A DNA stretch of 64,000 nucleotides. It comes from Pseudoalteromonas sp. DL-6. Its GTDB lineage: Bacteria; Pseudomonadota; Gammaproteobacteria; Enterobacterales; Alteromonadaceae. Location of the stretch: assembly GCF_004328665.1 (NCBI RefSeq), contig NZ_CP019771.1, forward strand, positions 310,001-374,000. Reading direction: 5' to 3'. Positions 8,721 through 18,362 of this stretch are shown here, in pieces. Both the position numbers and the translations under genes were made by a program. The stretch's first letter is position 1; each line of letters opens with the position of its first letter. The notes beneath the pieces are model-generated. The model did not search any database. It was not told where the DNA came from and was given only the letters and a program-made list of their open reading frames with translations.

Positions 8721-10640
8721 TTACTTGTCGTCTTTAACTTCTTCGAACTCTGCATCAACAACATCGTCGTCTTGCTTAGCAGACTGTTGTTGCTCTGCAC
8801 CGGCATCACCACCTGCTTGTTGTGCTTTAGCTTGGGCAATTTCCATTAGTTTTTGAGACTTTTCAGCAAGCGCTTGTGTTTTAGCTTCAATTTCTGCTTT
8901 GTCGTCGCTCTTAATAGCACCTTCAAGGTCAACAACAGCCGCTTCAATTGCTTCTTTGTCTTCGCTTGGTAGTGCATCACCCGCTTCTTCAATTTGTTTA
9001 CGTGTACCGTGAACAAGTGCGTCAGCTTGGTTACGTGCAGCTACTAACTCTTCAAACTTTTTATCGTCTTCAGCATGTGCTTCTGCATCGCGAACCATCT
9101 TTTCAACTTCTTCGTCACTTAGACCTGAAGACGCTTGAATGGTGATTTTTTGCTCTTTTCCTGTGTCTTTATCTTTAGCAGATACATGTAAGATACCATC
9201 CGCATCCACATCGAATGTTACTTCGATTTGTGGTGTACCACGTTGTGCTGGGCGAATACCTTCTAGGTTAAATTGACCTAGAGATTTGTTATCGCTTGAA
9301 CGCTTACGCTCACCTTGTAGCACATGAATGGTTACCGCAGACTGGTTATCTTCTGCTGTTGAGAATGTTTGCGATTTCTTAGTAGGAATCGTGGTGTTTT
9401 TCTCAATCAGTGCCGTCATTACTGAACCCATAGTCTCAATACCTAGAGATAATGGTGATACGTCTAGTAATAGTACGTCTTTCACGTCGCCTGCAAGTAC
9501 ACCACCTTGAATCGCTGCACCTACTGCAACTGCTTCATCAGGGTTAACGTCTTTACGTGGCTCTTTACCGAAGAACTCCGCTACTGTTTTTTGAACAAGT
9601 GGCATACGTGTTTGACCACCTACAAGAATGATATCGTTGATATCGTTCACTGTTAGGTCTGCATCAGCCAGCGCGCGTTTAAGCGGTTCAATTGACTTAG
9701 TTATTAAATCTTCAACTAGTGACTCAAGCTTAGCACGTGTTAATTTCACGTTCATGTGCTTAGGACCTGACGCATCAGCGGTTACATACGGAAGGTTAAC
9801 TTCTGTAGATTGTGCTGATGAAAGCTCAATTTTAGCTTTCTCAGCTGCTTCTTTAACACGTTGCATTGCAAGTGGATCATTGTGTAAGTCGATACCTTGA
9901 TCTTTCTTGAATTCAGCTACTAAGTAGTTGATTACACGGTTATCGAAATCTTCACCACCTAAGTGAGTGTCACCGTTAGTCGCTAGAACTTCAAATGTGT
10001 GCTCACCTTCGACTTCATCAATTTCAATGATTGATAAGTCGAAAGTACCACCACCTAAGTCATATACTGCTACTACGTTTTCACCACGGTTTTTATCCAT
10101 ACCGTATGCAAGTGCTGCAGCCGTTGGCTCGTTGATAATACGTTTAACTTCAAGACCCGCAATACGGCCCGCATCTTTAGTTGCTTGACGTTGTGAATCG
10201 TTAAAGTATGCCGGTACTGTGATTACCGCTTCAGTTACTTCTTCACCTAAGAAGTCTTCAGCTGTTTTCTTCATTTTTTTCAGTACTTCAGCAGAAATTT
10301 GTGGTGCAGCGCGTTTTTCGCCGCCCGCTTCAACCCATGCGTCGCCATTATCAGCTTTGATAATTTTGAAAGGCATGATGCCGATATCACGTTGTACTTC
10401 TTCGTCTTCAAAACGACGACCAATTAAACGCTTAATTGCGAACAATGTGTTTGTTGGGTTAGTTACCGCTTGACGTTTTGCAGGTTGACCTACTAACGTT
10501 TCACCGTCTTGCGTGTAAGCAATAATAGACGGGGTTGTGCGATCGCCTTCCGCATTTTCAATAACACGTGCTTTATCACCATCAAGTACTGCAACACAAG
10601 AGTTAGTAGTACCTAAATCGATTCCAATAATTCTACCCAT
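8721..10640 (-). CDS. dnaK: Molecular chaperone DnaK (Hsp70)
   Basis: Hsp70 of 639 residues. The actin-like ATPase domain begins with [13 protein letters not shown] and carries the phosphate-2 motif [11 protein letters not shown] and the adenosine motif [10 protein letters not shown]; the substrate domain has [15 protein letters not shown], and the C terminus ends in an acidic EEVKDDK-type tail. Size matches the family. A GGAG site lies eight bases before ATG 10640, and a heat-shock-like promoter precedes it. Works with the downstream dnaJ in protein folding and stress recovery. Confidence 0.98.
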   Translation of the reverse strand: MGRIIGIDLGTTNSCVAVLDGDKARVIENAEGDRTTPSIIAYTQDGETLVGQPAKRQAVTNPTNTLFAIKRLIGRRFEDEEVQRDIGIMPFKIIKADNGDAWVEAGGEKRAAPQISAEVLKKMKKTAEDFLGEEVTEAVITVPAYFNDSQRQATKDAGRIAGLEVKRIINEPTAAALAYGMDKNRGENVVAVYDLGGGTFDLSIIEIDEVEGEHTFEVLATNGDTHLGGEDFDNRVINYLVAEFKKDQGIDLHNDPLAMQRVKEAAEKAKIELSSAQSTEVNLPYVTADASGPKHMNVKLTRAKLESLVEDLITKSIEPLKRALADADLTVNDINDIILVGGQTRMPLVQKTVAEFFGKEPRKDVNPDEAVAVGAAIQGGVLAGDVKDVLLLDVSPLSLGIETMGSVMTALIEKNTTIPTKKSQTFSTAEDNQSAVTIHVLQGERKRSSDNKSLGQFNLEGIRPAQRGTPQIEVTFDVDADGILHVSAKDKDTGKEQKITIQASSGLSDEEVEKMVRDAEAHAEDDKKFEELVAARNQADALVHGTRKQIEEAGDALPSEDKEAIEAAVVDLEGAIKSDDKAEIEAKTQALAEKSQKLMEIAQAKAQQAGGDAGAEQQQSAKQDDDVVDAEFEEVKDDK

Positions 10641-10686
10641 GAATCTTCTCCAACTTCTAAATTCGTTAATACGTTCGATGACTAGT

Positions 10687-10715
10687 TAATAGGGATGCCA
10701 CAAACTTAATTCAAC
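10687..10715 (-). promoter_or_regulatory. sigma-32-like heat-shock promoter of dnaK
   Basis: On the minus strand GTTGAAT (10709-10715), 14 bases, then CCCTATTA (10687-10694). This resembles the sigma-32 pattern CTTGAAA and CCCCAT with proper spacing. It lies 47 bases before the dnaK ATG, where such a promoter is expected. Confidence 0.5.
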
Positions 10716-10879
10716 TGTAAAAATGAAAAAAAATTCATTTTTTTTAATTTATTTACTAAATAACCCTAAAAAGAGTAAGGATTGCTCGTTTTTTGTTATT
10801 TAGGAGGGTCCTTATTATCTGGTCTGATGAGTTTGGGTGTGATATAAATTCAGCAAACAACACCAAAAGGACATTATTT

Positions 10880-11689
10880 GTGCACTTTGAACAATTATTA
10901 CAACAAGCAGCCCTAGCAAGTAAAAAAACGGACCAAGAAACCAATACTATGCAGTTTCCTGCTAATTGGTGCCAAGGTCGAACTGCTTTTGGCGGACTCT
11001 CAGCGGCGCTTCTTTATCAAGCAATGCGCAATAACGTTGATTCATCAAGACGACTGCTTTCTTTAAGTACAAACTTTGTCGGCCCATTATTGGCTGAAAA
11101 GCCATTTTCTTTGTCGGTAGAAATATTACGTGAAGGAAAAAGCAGTACCCAAGTGCTCGCCAAAGCTATTCAAGATGACGCAGTATGCGTTATTGTGCAG
11201 GCCTGTTTTGCTAAAAACCGTAATTCATCAATTAATGTACCGGTATCAAAGTCTTTAACCTTGCACCCTGTGAACGAACGTCACTGTTTAGGATTTGTTC
11301 CTGGGCAAATGCCAGAGTTTTTTCAACATGTTGATTTATGCCCTCAACAAGGAGCCATGCCGTTTAGCAGTGCTGAAACCTCTCATTTAGGTGGTTGGAT
11401 GCGCTTTAAACATACGCCAGAAGCAATTACAGAAGCCCATGTTATTGCCCTTACTGACGCATGGCCGCCAACCTTGCTGCAAATGTTTAAACAACCAGCA
11501 CCGGCAAGTAGTATGTCGTGGTATTTAGAATTTGTACAAGCGCCTAACTTAGCGCCGGGTGAATGGTTAGGCTTTGAAGCAATCACTCATCATTCAAAAG
11601 ATGGCTACGGACTTGAAGATGGCTGTATTTGGTCGCAATCGGGCGAGCTTATTGCGCTCACCCGCCAAACCGTGGCTTTATTTGATTAA
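10880..11689 (+). CDS. Acyl-CoA thioesterase, TesB-like double hotdog family
   Basis: A protein of 269 residues with TesB-like features: an N-terminal hotdog with NWCQGRTAFGGLSAALLY and SLSTNFVGPLL, and a C-terminal hotdog with GGWMRF, WPPTLL and MSWYLEF motifs. It should hydrolyse acyl-CoA thioesters in the cytoplasm; the chain specificity is unknown. The GTG at 10880 is chosen because AAAAGG precedes it at proper distance; a longer frame from 10793 adds 29 residues that do not look like the family. It is divergent from dnaK. Confidence 0.75.
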   Translation: MHFEQLLQQAALASKKTDQETNTMQFPANWCQGRTAFGGLSAALLYQAMRNNVDSSRRLLSLSTNFVGPLLAEKPFSLSVEILREGKSSTQVLAKAIQDDAVCVIVQACFAKNRNSSINVPVSKSLTLHPVNERHCLGFVPGQMPEFFQHVDLCPQQGAMPFSSAETSHLGGWMRFKHTPEAITEAHVIALTDAWPPTLLQMFKQPAPASSMSWYLEFVQAPNLAPGEWLGFEAITHHSKDGYGLEDGCIWSQSGELIALTRQTVALFD

Positions 11690-11692
11690 CAA

Positions 11693-12463
11693 TTAAAAAC
11701 GAGTGAAGTCGCGCTGGGTATATTGTTTATCTAAATTAAGCATTATGGTGCGATATTCACCGCTTTGAATTATGTTAGCTAAGCCTTTGTCAAAACGGCT
11801 TCTGAGGCCATCATCGTTAAAATACGCAGGCATTTCAGAAAACGGGAAAATAGTATGGATAACATAATCTTGAGTCGTATGGTTTTTTTGATACTCTTTT
11901 AAATAGTAAAAAAATATGCGCCTATCAATAATGATTGTATCGACCCACCCTGCCATTAAATGATGTATTTGCGCCTGTTGATTAAGTACTTCTTCGTACC
12001 CTCCTAAACTATGCAAATTATTACCAAACTCCTGAGGTAAAAAAGCAGGTGCATTTTGAAAGGCAAGTACGCTTTTTGTTGCAAGCTGGTACACCGAATC
12101 AATTGTAAAATTTTTCCTTTTAAGGCTTACCACCACATTTTCATAGTTAATAACAGATTCACTTTTATAAACACCCGCAATTAAATTGCCGGTGTAGTTT
12201 AATGCAATGTCTATACTGCCCTGAACCAAAGAGCTGTCGCTACGCTGATTTGCCATATAATGAACCTTAATATCATTGATTTTTTGGTCGCGTAGCGCTG
12301 CCTTAACAATTTCAATTTGAATGCCTGAATCGTTATAGCTAATAACGTAGGGTGAAATAGTAGGATTAGCGGCTACATGAATGGTTGATGACGCTTGGTC
12401 TTTAGCAAAAGCTAATGCAGCAGAACTTAGTCCAAAAAGCATAAAAAATAAAATGACTTTCAC
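11693..12463 (-). CDS. Solitary periplasmic solute-binding protein (SBP_bac_3-like)
   Basis: About 256 residues with a signal peptide ending near ALAFA, then a family-3 amino-acid-type binding fold (NPTISPYVISYNDSGIQIEIVKAAL near the start, SLVQGSIDIALN, and a second-lobe DTIIIDRRIFFYYL). No permease or ATPase is adjacent, so a transport role is uncertain; such orphans may sense or scavenge. The GAGGG ribosome site touches ATG 12469, so GTG at 12463, six bases further, is the better start. It is convergent with the thioesterase, with only three bases between stops. Confidence 0.7.
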   Translation of the reverse strand: MKVILFFMLFGLSSAALAFAKDQASSTIHVAANPTISPYVISYNDSGIQIEIVKAALRDQKINDIKVHYMANQRSDSSLVQGSIDIALNYTGNLIAGVYKSESVINYENVVVSLKRKNFTIDSVYQLATKSVLAFQNAPAFLPQEFGNNLHSLGGYEEVLNQQAQIHHLMAGWVDTIIIDRRIFFYYLKEYQKNHTTQDYVIHTIFPFSEMPAYFNDDGLRSRFDKGLANIIQSGEYRTIMLNLDKQYTQRDFTRF

Positions 12464-12602
12464 TTGCATCCCTCAGTTAAATTAATTTAAGTCATACACT
12501 ACTTTTTTAATATAAATAATAAGTAATTTTTACCTTAGTATTTGTATTTAAATCGCAAATATTGCACACTTTATTGTATTGATTTAATTATAAGCTAACA
12601 TT

Positions 12603-13832
12603 TTGCAAACTGCCTGCCCAAGCTGTGATCTTATCATTGATATTCCCGACATTAATGCCAAACAGGTTGCGGTGTGTCCTCGCTGTAACCACAAAATTCG
12701 CGGTGTTAATATTAATCATGACACCGAAATTGTCGCGTTGAGCTTCAGCGCACTGCTGATGTTACTCAGCAGTATGTTTTATCCGTTTATTTCTTTTAGT
12801 AGCAATGGTATTACCCAAACAATTACCCTACCTGACGCTGCTCGCATTCTATTTAATTATGATAGTGACCTGCTCGGCCTGTTTATTGATATCAGCATTA
12901 TTATTCTGCCTATGAGTTTGCTCATTATATTGATCCCTTTACATTTAGGGGTACTCAAAGCGCTGCCACAAGCGCTCGCCAGAAGGCTATTAAAGTTTAC
13001 CTTAACCCTTGAGCCTTGGATCATGTCAGAAATCTTTTTGATTGGTGTTTTGGTCAGTATGGTAAAAATAATGTCATTGGCTGAGGTTAGTTTTGGTACC
13101 AGCTTTTTTGCCTATGTGGGATTTGTAATTTTTTATGTTAGTGCGTTAACACGGCTAAATCGTGCAAGGTTGTGGTCGCAGGTAAGTCCGGCAACTCGGC
13201 TTCAAAGTAGTGCAGGCGCAGAACGTGCAATAGACGATAATATAAAAGCCTGCCATGTTTGCCACCAGTTGAGCGTTGACCTAATCTGCCCTCGTTGCCA
13301 TAGTAAAACCTACTTAAGAAACCCCTACAGCGTTCAAAAAGCAGCAGCTTGGCTAGTTACCTCTGTAATTTGTTATATTCCCGCGAATTTACTGCCCATT
13401 ATGTACACTATCAGCCTTGGGGATGAAACCCCTGCCACGCTTATTTCTGGTGTTATTACCTTATGGAATAGCGGCTCGTACCCTATTGCGCTGATTATAT
13501 TTTTTGCAAGTGTGGTAGTGCCATTAGCGAAAGCGCTCATTTTAAGTTTTTTATGTTTTATGGTTACAAAACCTGCCAACCTGCATACAAAAGGTTACAC
13601 AAAAGTGTATCAACTTACTGAATTTATAGGAAAATGGTCTATGATTGATGTGTTTGTTGTGGCTATATTAGTTGCATTAGTGCAGCTAGGAAATTTGATG
13701 TCGGTTATACCGGGTTTAGGCATCGTCTTTTTTACTGTTATGGTATTATGCCAAATGATGGCAGCACACGCATTTGACCCTCGTTTACTGTGGGATTCAC
13801 CTAAAAATAAAAACGCAGAGAATAAAGCATGA
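12603..13832 (+). CDS. pqiA: Intermembrane transport protein PqiA
   Basis: A 409-residue inner-membrane protein of the paraquat-inducible family and first gene of pqiABC, a system that moves lipids between membranes. Two homologous halves are visible, each opening with a zinc ribbon: CPSC and CPRC near residues 5-27, and CHVC and CPRC near 217-235, each followed by four hydrophobic segments. The frame is closed upstream by a stop at 12591, so TTG at 12603 is the only reasonable start. Its end overlaps pqiB by 4 bases (ATGA). Confidence 0.9.
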   Translation: MQTACPSCDLIIDIPDINAKQVAVCPRCNHKIRGVNINHDTEIVALSFSALLMLLSSMFYPFISFSSNGITQTITLPDAARILFNYDSDLLGLFIDISIIILPMSLLIILIPLHLGVLKALPQALARRLLKFTLTLEPWIMSEIFLIGVLVSMVKIMSLAEVSFGTSFFAYVGFVIFYVSALTRLNRARLWSQVSPATRLQSSAGAERAIDDNIKACHVCHQLSVDLICPRCHSKTYLRNPYSVQKAAAWLVTSVICYIPANLLPIMYTISLGDETPATLISGVITLWNSGSYPIALIIFFASVVVPLAKALILSFLCFMVTKPANLHTKGYTKVYQLTEFIGKWSMIDVFVVAILVALVQLGNLMSVIPGLGIVFFTVMVLCQMMAAHAFDPRLLWDSPKNKNAENKA

Positions 13833-15484
13833 CTAAAACAGCCAACGTAGCACAAAAAACACGTATTTCTGCGATTTGGATTATTCCCGTGGTTGCCTTA
13901 TTGGTAGGTATTTGGATGCTTTATCAGTACCAATTAAATAAAGGGCAAACAATCTATATTTCTATGCCGCAAGCCGAGGGCATTGTTGCCGGTAAAACAG
14001 AAATTAAAGTACGCAGTGTTAAAATAGGACAAATTGATCACGTACGCCTCTCCAACAGTCAAGACAGCGTGATAGCCAGAGCACAAATAGATAAAAACTA
14101 CGATAACTTGCTAACTGAAGATGCCCGTATTTGGGTGGTAAAACCTCGCATAGATGAAACTGGCATTAGTGGCATGAGCACTTTGCTCTCAGGCGTTTAT
14201 TTAGAGTTTTCGCCAGGCGAAAGTAAACAACTAAAGAAGCAGTTTAAACTTCAAGAGGAACCCGCATTAATAGGCAAAGATGTTCAAGGTGGGCGTTTTA
14301 AGTTGCTCAGTTACAATGCAGAAGTACTTGATGTGAGTACTGGCATATTTTTTAAAAACTATAAAATAGGCCAAATAGAAACCGCTACTTTTGATTGGAA
14401 AAACCAAGCAATGCAATACGGTATTTTTATTAAAGCCCCCTATGAGAACTTGATCACCTTAAACTCTATTTTTTGGGTTAACTCAGGGATAGAAATAGAT
14501 CTTTCCGCAGATGGTATCAACATTAACACTGGTTCTTTAAGCAAATTATTGAAAGGGGGGATCTCTGTCGGACTACCTGAGCAGCAGGCTCCTGGCGATT
14601 TAGCACAAGACGGGCATAGCTTTTCTTTAAGCCAAAGTTACAAACAAGCCTTAGAAGAGCGCTTTTATGATTTTGATTATTACCTTATTGAATTTGAACA
14701 ATCTATTCGAGGGTTACGTGTAGGTGCCCCAGTAGAGTATCGCGGTACACGCGTAGGTACTGTGGTTGAAGCACCCGCCAATGTAATTATAGATGGTAAG
14801 CCCGCCCATTTTCGCGCTAAAAACACTGCGGTTCCGGTATTAATAAAAGTCGAATATGGACGTCTTTACCACATCACCTCAGTAGCAAAAGAATATTGGA
14901 AAACAAGCGTTAACGAATGGATTGAAAATGGCATGAGAGCATCGCTTAAACCGGGGAATTTACTCACTGGTGCAGTGTACGTCGACTTTGACTTTTACAC
15001 AGACACCCCAAAAAGCGAGCTTAAAAAGCTTGCTCAATACGATGTGTTTCCGAGTGTATCTAGTGGTATAACGGTGCTTGCTGACCAAGTGTCTGATGTG
15101 CTGAATAAGGTAAATAATTTAAAAATAGAAGACAGTTTGGCAAAAATGCAAACAACTTTCAGCGAGTATCAAGCGTTGGCCAGTGAAATGCGCACATTAT
15201 TAAGTAAGCCCGACACCCAAAATTTACCCGGTGACTTTAATCGTAATCTCGAAAAAATAACCAAAAGCATGGAGCAATTTGAAATAACCATGCGGCAGTT
15301 TGATAAAACCATGGCAAGCTATCAAGCAGGCTCACAAATGCACCACCAGCTTGAACAAACACTGCTGCAAATTAAGCGTTTATCTGAAGAATTCCAACCA
15401 CTTACTCGTGGTTTAAACGAACAACCTAACATGCTCATTTTTGATAAGTCACTGCCTAGCGACCCGCAACCAAGGAAACAATAA
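13829..15484 (+). CDS. pqiB: Intermembrane transport protein PqiB (MCE domains)
   Basis: A 551-residue protein with one N-terminal membrane anchor (about 12-33) and three MCE domains, beginning near residues 40, 150 and 285; each has the GIVAG/VRSVKIGQI or RGTRVGTV type motif. The C-terminal part is helical and forms the needle in the characterised family member. It assembles as hexameric rings spanning the periplasm and carries lipid between membranes. Coupled by overlap to pqiA (4 bases) and pqiC (1 base, TAATG). Confidence 0.92.
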   Translation: MTKTANVAQKTRISAIWIIPVVALLVGIWMLYQYQLNKGQTIYISMPQAEGIVAGKTEIKVRSVKIGQIDHVRLSNSQDSVIARAQIDKNYDNLLTEDARIWVVKPRIDETGISGMSTLLSGVYLEFSPGESKQLKKQFKLQEEPALIGKDVQGGRFKLLSYNAEVLDVSTGIFFKNYKIGQIETATFDWKNQAMQYGIFIKAPYENLITLNSIFWVNSGIEIDLSADGININTGSLSKLLKGGISVGLPEQQAPGDLAQDGHSFSLSQSYKQALEERFYDFDYYLIEFEQSIRGLRVGAPVEYRGTRVGTVVEAPANVIIDGKPAHFRAKNTAVPVLIKVEYGRLYHITSVAKEYWKTSVNEWIENGMRASLKPGNLLTGAVYVDFDFYTDTPKSELKKLAQYDVFPSVSSGITVLADQVSDVLNKVNNLKIEDSLAKMQTTFSEYQALASEMRTLLSKPDTQNLPGDFNRNLEKITKSMEQFEITMRQFDKTMASYQAGSQMHHQLEQTLLQIKRLSEEFQPLTRGLNEQPNMLIFDKSLPSDPQPRKQ

Positions 15485-16098
15485 TGAAAGCACTATTTTT
15501 AATTTTAGCTGGTTTGATTATAAGTGGTTGTAGCTCGGCTATTCAAACTGCAACTCAATATTACCAATTTGAACAACCCATAACTGACTCTTCGCGAAAT
15601 GTGCAAGATACAAAAGCACAACTCAGGGTGCAAACAGTTACCTTAAGAGGGGCATTGAATAACCGGGGTATTGCGATGAAAGTAGATAATAATCAAGTTC
15701 ATGCTGCTAATTATCATTTGTGGGGCGAATCGCCGGATGTAATGCTTACAACAACTGCGCAACAAACATTATTTAATGCCATGAGCAACTGGATGGTTAT
15801 AAAAGGGTTGCCAGTCATCACCGACCAACAACAACAAATATTTTATGAACTAGAATATGAATTACATCACTTTAACGGCGATCTGCAAGGTAACGCAGAT
15901 ATCTCAGGGCTATGGCGTTTGTATTATACCCACCCAGAATCAGGCAGACGTTTACTAAGCATTCATAACTTCTCAAATGTGACGCCAATAGATGACGATG
16001 GCTACGATTCATTAGTCGCTACCCTTGAAAAAATGTGGCTAGAGATAAATTCAAATGTGGCAAACACAATTGAAAAAACAAGACTCAATCATAAATAA
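15484..16098 (+). CDS. pqiC: Outer-membrane lipoprotein PqiC
   Basis: A 204-residue lipoprotein with lipobox LIISGC (Cys16) and the PqiC/YmbA (ABC-type transport auxiliary) fold: YYQFEQP near the start and LWGESPDVMLTTT in the middle. It is expected to dock the PqiB needle at the outer membrane. The stop of pqiB and its ATG share one base. Its last 14 bases overlap the convergent acetyltransferase. Confidence 0.88.
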   Translation: MKALFLILAGLIISGCSSAIQTATQYYQFEQPITDSSRNVQDTKAQLRVQTVTLRGALNNRGIAMKVDNNQVHAANYHLWGESPDVMLTTTAQQTLFNAMSNWMVIKGLPVITDQQQQIFYELEYELHHFNGDLQGNADISGLWRLYYTHPESGRRLLSIHNFSNVTPIDDDGYDSLVATLEKMWLEINSNVANTIEKTRLNHK

Positions 16099-16588
16099 AT
16101 ACTTTGATGGCGGTTTTATCAGCATTGATGACTGCCTTACCCACCTCAGTAAAACCTAGTTTATATAGTACATTTTGAGACCCTAAATTAGCCGTTGAAG
16201 TAATTGCGCATAAATCTTTTATACCTAATTTATGTCTGTTATTTAAAAGTATTGTTGCCGCCTCAAAAATATAACCTTTTTTTTCAAAACTGTCTTTTAG
16301 CGCAAACCCCAAGTCGGGATATTGCATAGTCGCTCGCTGATAAAAACCTACAATACCAATGATTGTTTCATCATGGAGTGTGATGATATAAGGCCCAAAA
16401 CCGTGCTCTTTATGGGCAGCTATAAAACTGTCTTTGATGTATTTTTTAGCGTCGTCTAGGGTATAAATACCTTTATCACCAATGTATTTAATAAAGTTGG
16501 CCTGGTTAACTAACTTAAGTAACTCAGCCGCGTCAGCTATTTGTGCAAAGCGAAGGTTCAGACGCTCTGTTGTATATGCAATATTCAC
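16085..16588 (-). CDS. GNAT family N-acetyltransferase (RimJ/RimL type)
   Basis: A 167-residue acetyltransferase. The N terminus TTERLNLRFAQIADAAEL and a GIVGFYQR strand, followed by a helix reading LNNRHKLGIKDLCAITSTANLGSQNVLYKLGF, match the RimJ/RimL subgroup that acetylates protein N termini or small amines. The start is GTG 16588 with AGGAG six bases ahead. It is convergent with pqiC and overlaps it by 14 bases. Substrate unknown. Confidence 0.8.
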   Translation of the reverse strand: MNIAYTTERLNLRFAQIADAAELLKLVNQANFIKYIGDKGIYTLDDAKKYIKDSFIAAHKEHGFGPYIITLHDETIIGIVGFYQRATMQYPDLGFALKDSFEKKGYIFEAATILLNNRHKLGIKDLCAITSTANLGSQNVLYKLGFTEVGKAVINADKTAIKVFIYD

Positions 16589-16877
16589 AATGACTCCTGA
16601 TAAAATTTTTCACGATCCAATATTTTTATTGACTGAAATAAAAAAGAAGATTATTTTTGCGCCGATGTTTTTAAAGGCACAACAATAGCGGCATGCATTC
16701 CTTGCTCCGTCTGGCGCCAAAGCCAACGCGTTTCACTCAAACTATTAATTTAACATAAATGTTTTAAGTGCCCTCCACGCGTGCAAAAGCAGTGACTTGG
16801 AAAATGATTTAACAACAAACTTATCATCTTCTTTGTTTTTGTATAAGCAATTTGCTTTTAATTTTGTGATCTTATAA

Positions 16878-18260
16878 ATGCTTGAACCTTCTGCGTTAAG
16901 TTTGCTGCCGCCTGCGGTAGTGGTTGTATTGGCTGTGGTATTACGCCGTCCTATTTTATCGTTACTGGTTGGTGCTTTAGTTGGGCTGTTAATAGCCGAT
17001 CCTAAACAAATACTCACCAGTTTTGCGAGTACCTCTTTAAAAGTAATGACAGACGAAACCATTGGTTGGCTTATTTTAGTGTGTGGTGGTTTTGGCGCGC
17101 TAATTGCGTTATTGGTGCGTACAGGAGGCGCTTCTGCATTTGGTACTTTGGCTTTAAAATATACGCGTGGCAAGCGCTCATCATTATTGATGACCTTTTG
17201 TTTAGGCTTGGTTATTTTTATTGATGACTACCTCAATGCGCTCACAGTGGGTGAAACCATGAAACGGATCACTGATAAATTTAAAGTAAGCCGTGAAATG
17301 CTCGCCTACGTGGTTGATTCAACAGCTGCGCCTATTTGTGTGTTAGTCCCTCTATCAACATGGGCTGTATTTTTTGGTGGCTTATTAGTTGATAACGGTA
17401 TTGCAGAAGAAGGCCAAGGCATTGCCGTTTATATGCAGGCTATTCCTTACATGTTTTATGCATGGTTTGCGGTGCTGACTGTGGTGCTGGTTATTGCAGG
17501 TGTGATCCCTACTTTTGGCCCTATGAAAAAAGCAGAACAACTTGCGCTTACTCACGCTCCATCTTTAGAGCCTGCGCTTTATACTGAGGTACAAACGGCG
17601 GATGAATACGCAGTTAAAGCAGCAGAAGAACACTTTGAAGATGCTGATCCCAAAGGTAAGTTATATAACTTTTTATTGCCGATTATTTTGTTAGTGGCAT
17701 TTACTGTTTACTTTGAAATAGACGTATACAAAGGCCTTTTAGCGACAATGGCTGTTACTTTACCATTTTACGCGTTACAAAAATTAATGAGCTTTAGCGA
17801 AATGATAGAGCGTATGCTGGATGGTTTTAAAAGTATGATCCCGGCAATTGGGACTGTAATAGCCGCCTTTATATTTAAAGACGTATGTGACTTGATTGGT
17901 TTACCACAATTTGTAATTGGCAGCTTAAGTCCATATATGACCGCTGGCTATTTACCCGCGGTGGTATTTGTTGCGATGTCGATATTAGCGTTTGCGACGG
18001 GGTCAAGTTGGGGTATTTTTGCGGTCTCAATCCCTATTGTTATGCCACTGGCAACCGCTGTTGATGCAAATATTCCATTGGTGATTGGCGCATTACTCTC
18101 AGCGTCTTCATTTGGCAGCCAAGCCTGTTTTTACTCTGACTCTACCGTGCTGGCAGCTCAAGGCTCAGGATGTAATTTAATCAGTCATGCCGTGACTCAA
18201 TTACCTTATACACTCATTGCTGCAGCTTTAGCCATCATTGGCTTTTTACTAATGGCTTAA
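16878..18260 (+). CDS. NhaC-family Na+/H+ antiporter-like membrane protein
   Basis: A 460-residue inner-membrane carrier with about eleven hydrophobic segments. Family signatures include FIDDYLNALTVGETM near residues 113-127, DSTAAPICVLVPLSTWAVF and a later FATGSSWGIF followed by ACFYSDSTVLA, as in the NhaC superfamily. It probably exchanges Na+ for H+, though some relatives move amino or organic acids. The longest frame starts at ATG 16878. A strong bidirectional terminator lies downstream. Confidence 0.8.
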   Translation: MLEPSALSLLPPAVVVVLAVVLRRPILSLLVGALVGLLIADPKQILTSFASTSLKVMTDETIGWLILVCGGFGALIALLVRTGGASAFGTLALKYTRGKRSSLLMTFCLGLVIFIDDYLNALTVGETMKRITDKFKVSREMLAYVVDSTAAPICVLVPLSTWAVFFGGLLVDNGIAEEGQGIAVYMQAIPYMFYAWFAVLTVVLVIAGVIPTFGPMKKAEQLALTHAPSLEPALYTEVQTADEYAVKAAEEHFEDADPKGKLYNFLLPIILLVAFTVYFEIDVYKGLLATMAVTLPFYALQKLMSFSEMIERMLDGFKSMIPAIGTVIAAFIFKDVCDLIGLPQFVIGSLSPYMTAGYLPAVVFVAMSILAFATGSSWGIFAVSIPIVMPLATAVDANIPLVIGALLSASSFGSQACFYSDSTVLAAQGSGCNLISHAVTQLPYTLIAAALAIIGFLLMA

Positions 18261-18313
18261 AGTGAGTATTTAATTAAAGTCATACTTAGCCAAAAATATA
18301 GCACCGTTAAAAC

Positions 18314-18341
18314 AAAACCCAGTCAACAGTGACTGGGTTTT
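18314..18341 (+). terminator. Bidirectional terminator
   Basis: AAAACCCAGTCA pairs with TGACTGGGTTTT over an ACAG loop, with a T-rich continuation. It serves both convergent genes, the antiporter and the M16 protease. Confidence 0.9.
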
Positions 18342-18362
18342 TGGTTTTAAAGTAATTTCAAC

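Noticed and set aside
16651..16742. Short minus-strand frame of about 30 codons (contains SETRWLWRQTEQGMHAA)
   Set aside because: Looks protein-like and could be a remnant of a larger gene, but there is no proper start, ribosome site or recognised family, so it is not annotated.
16745..17173. 142-residue minus-strand frame
   Set aside because: Antisense shadow of the NhaC-type antiporter start region; no family features.
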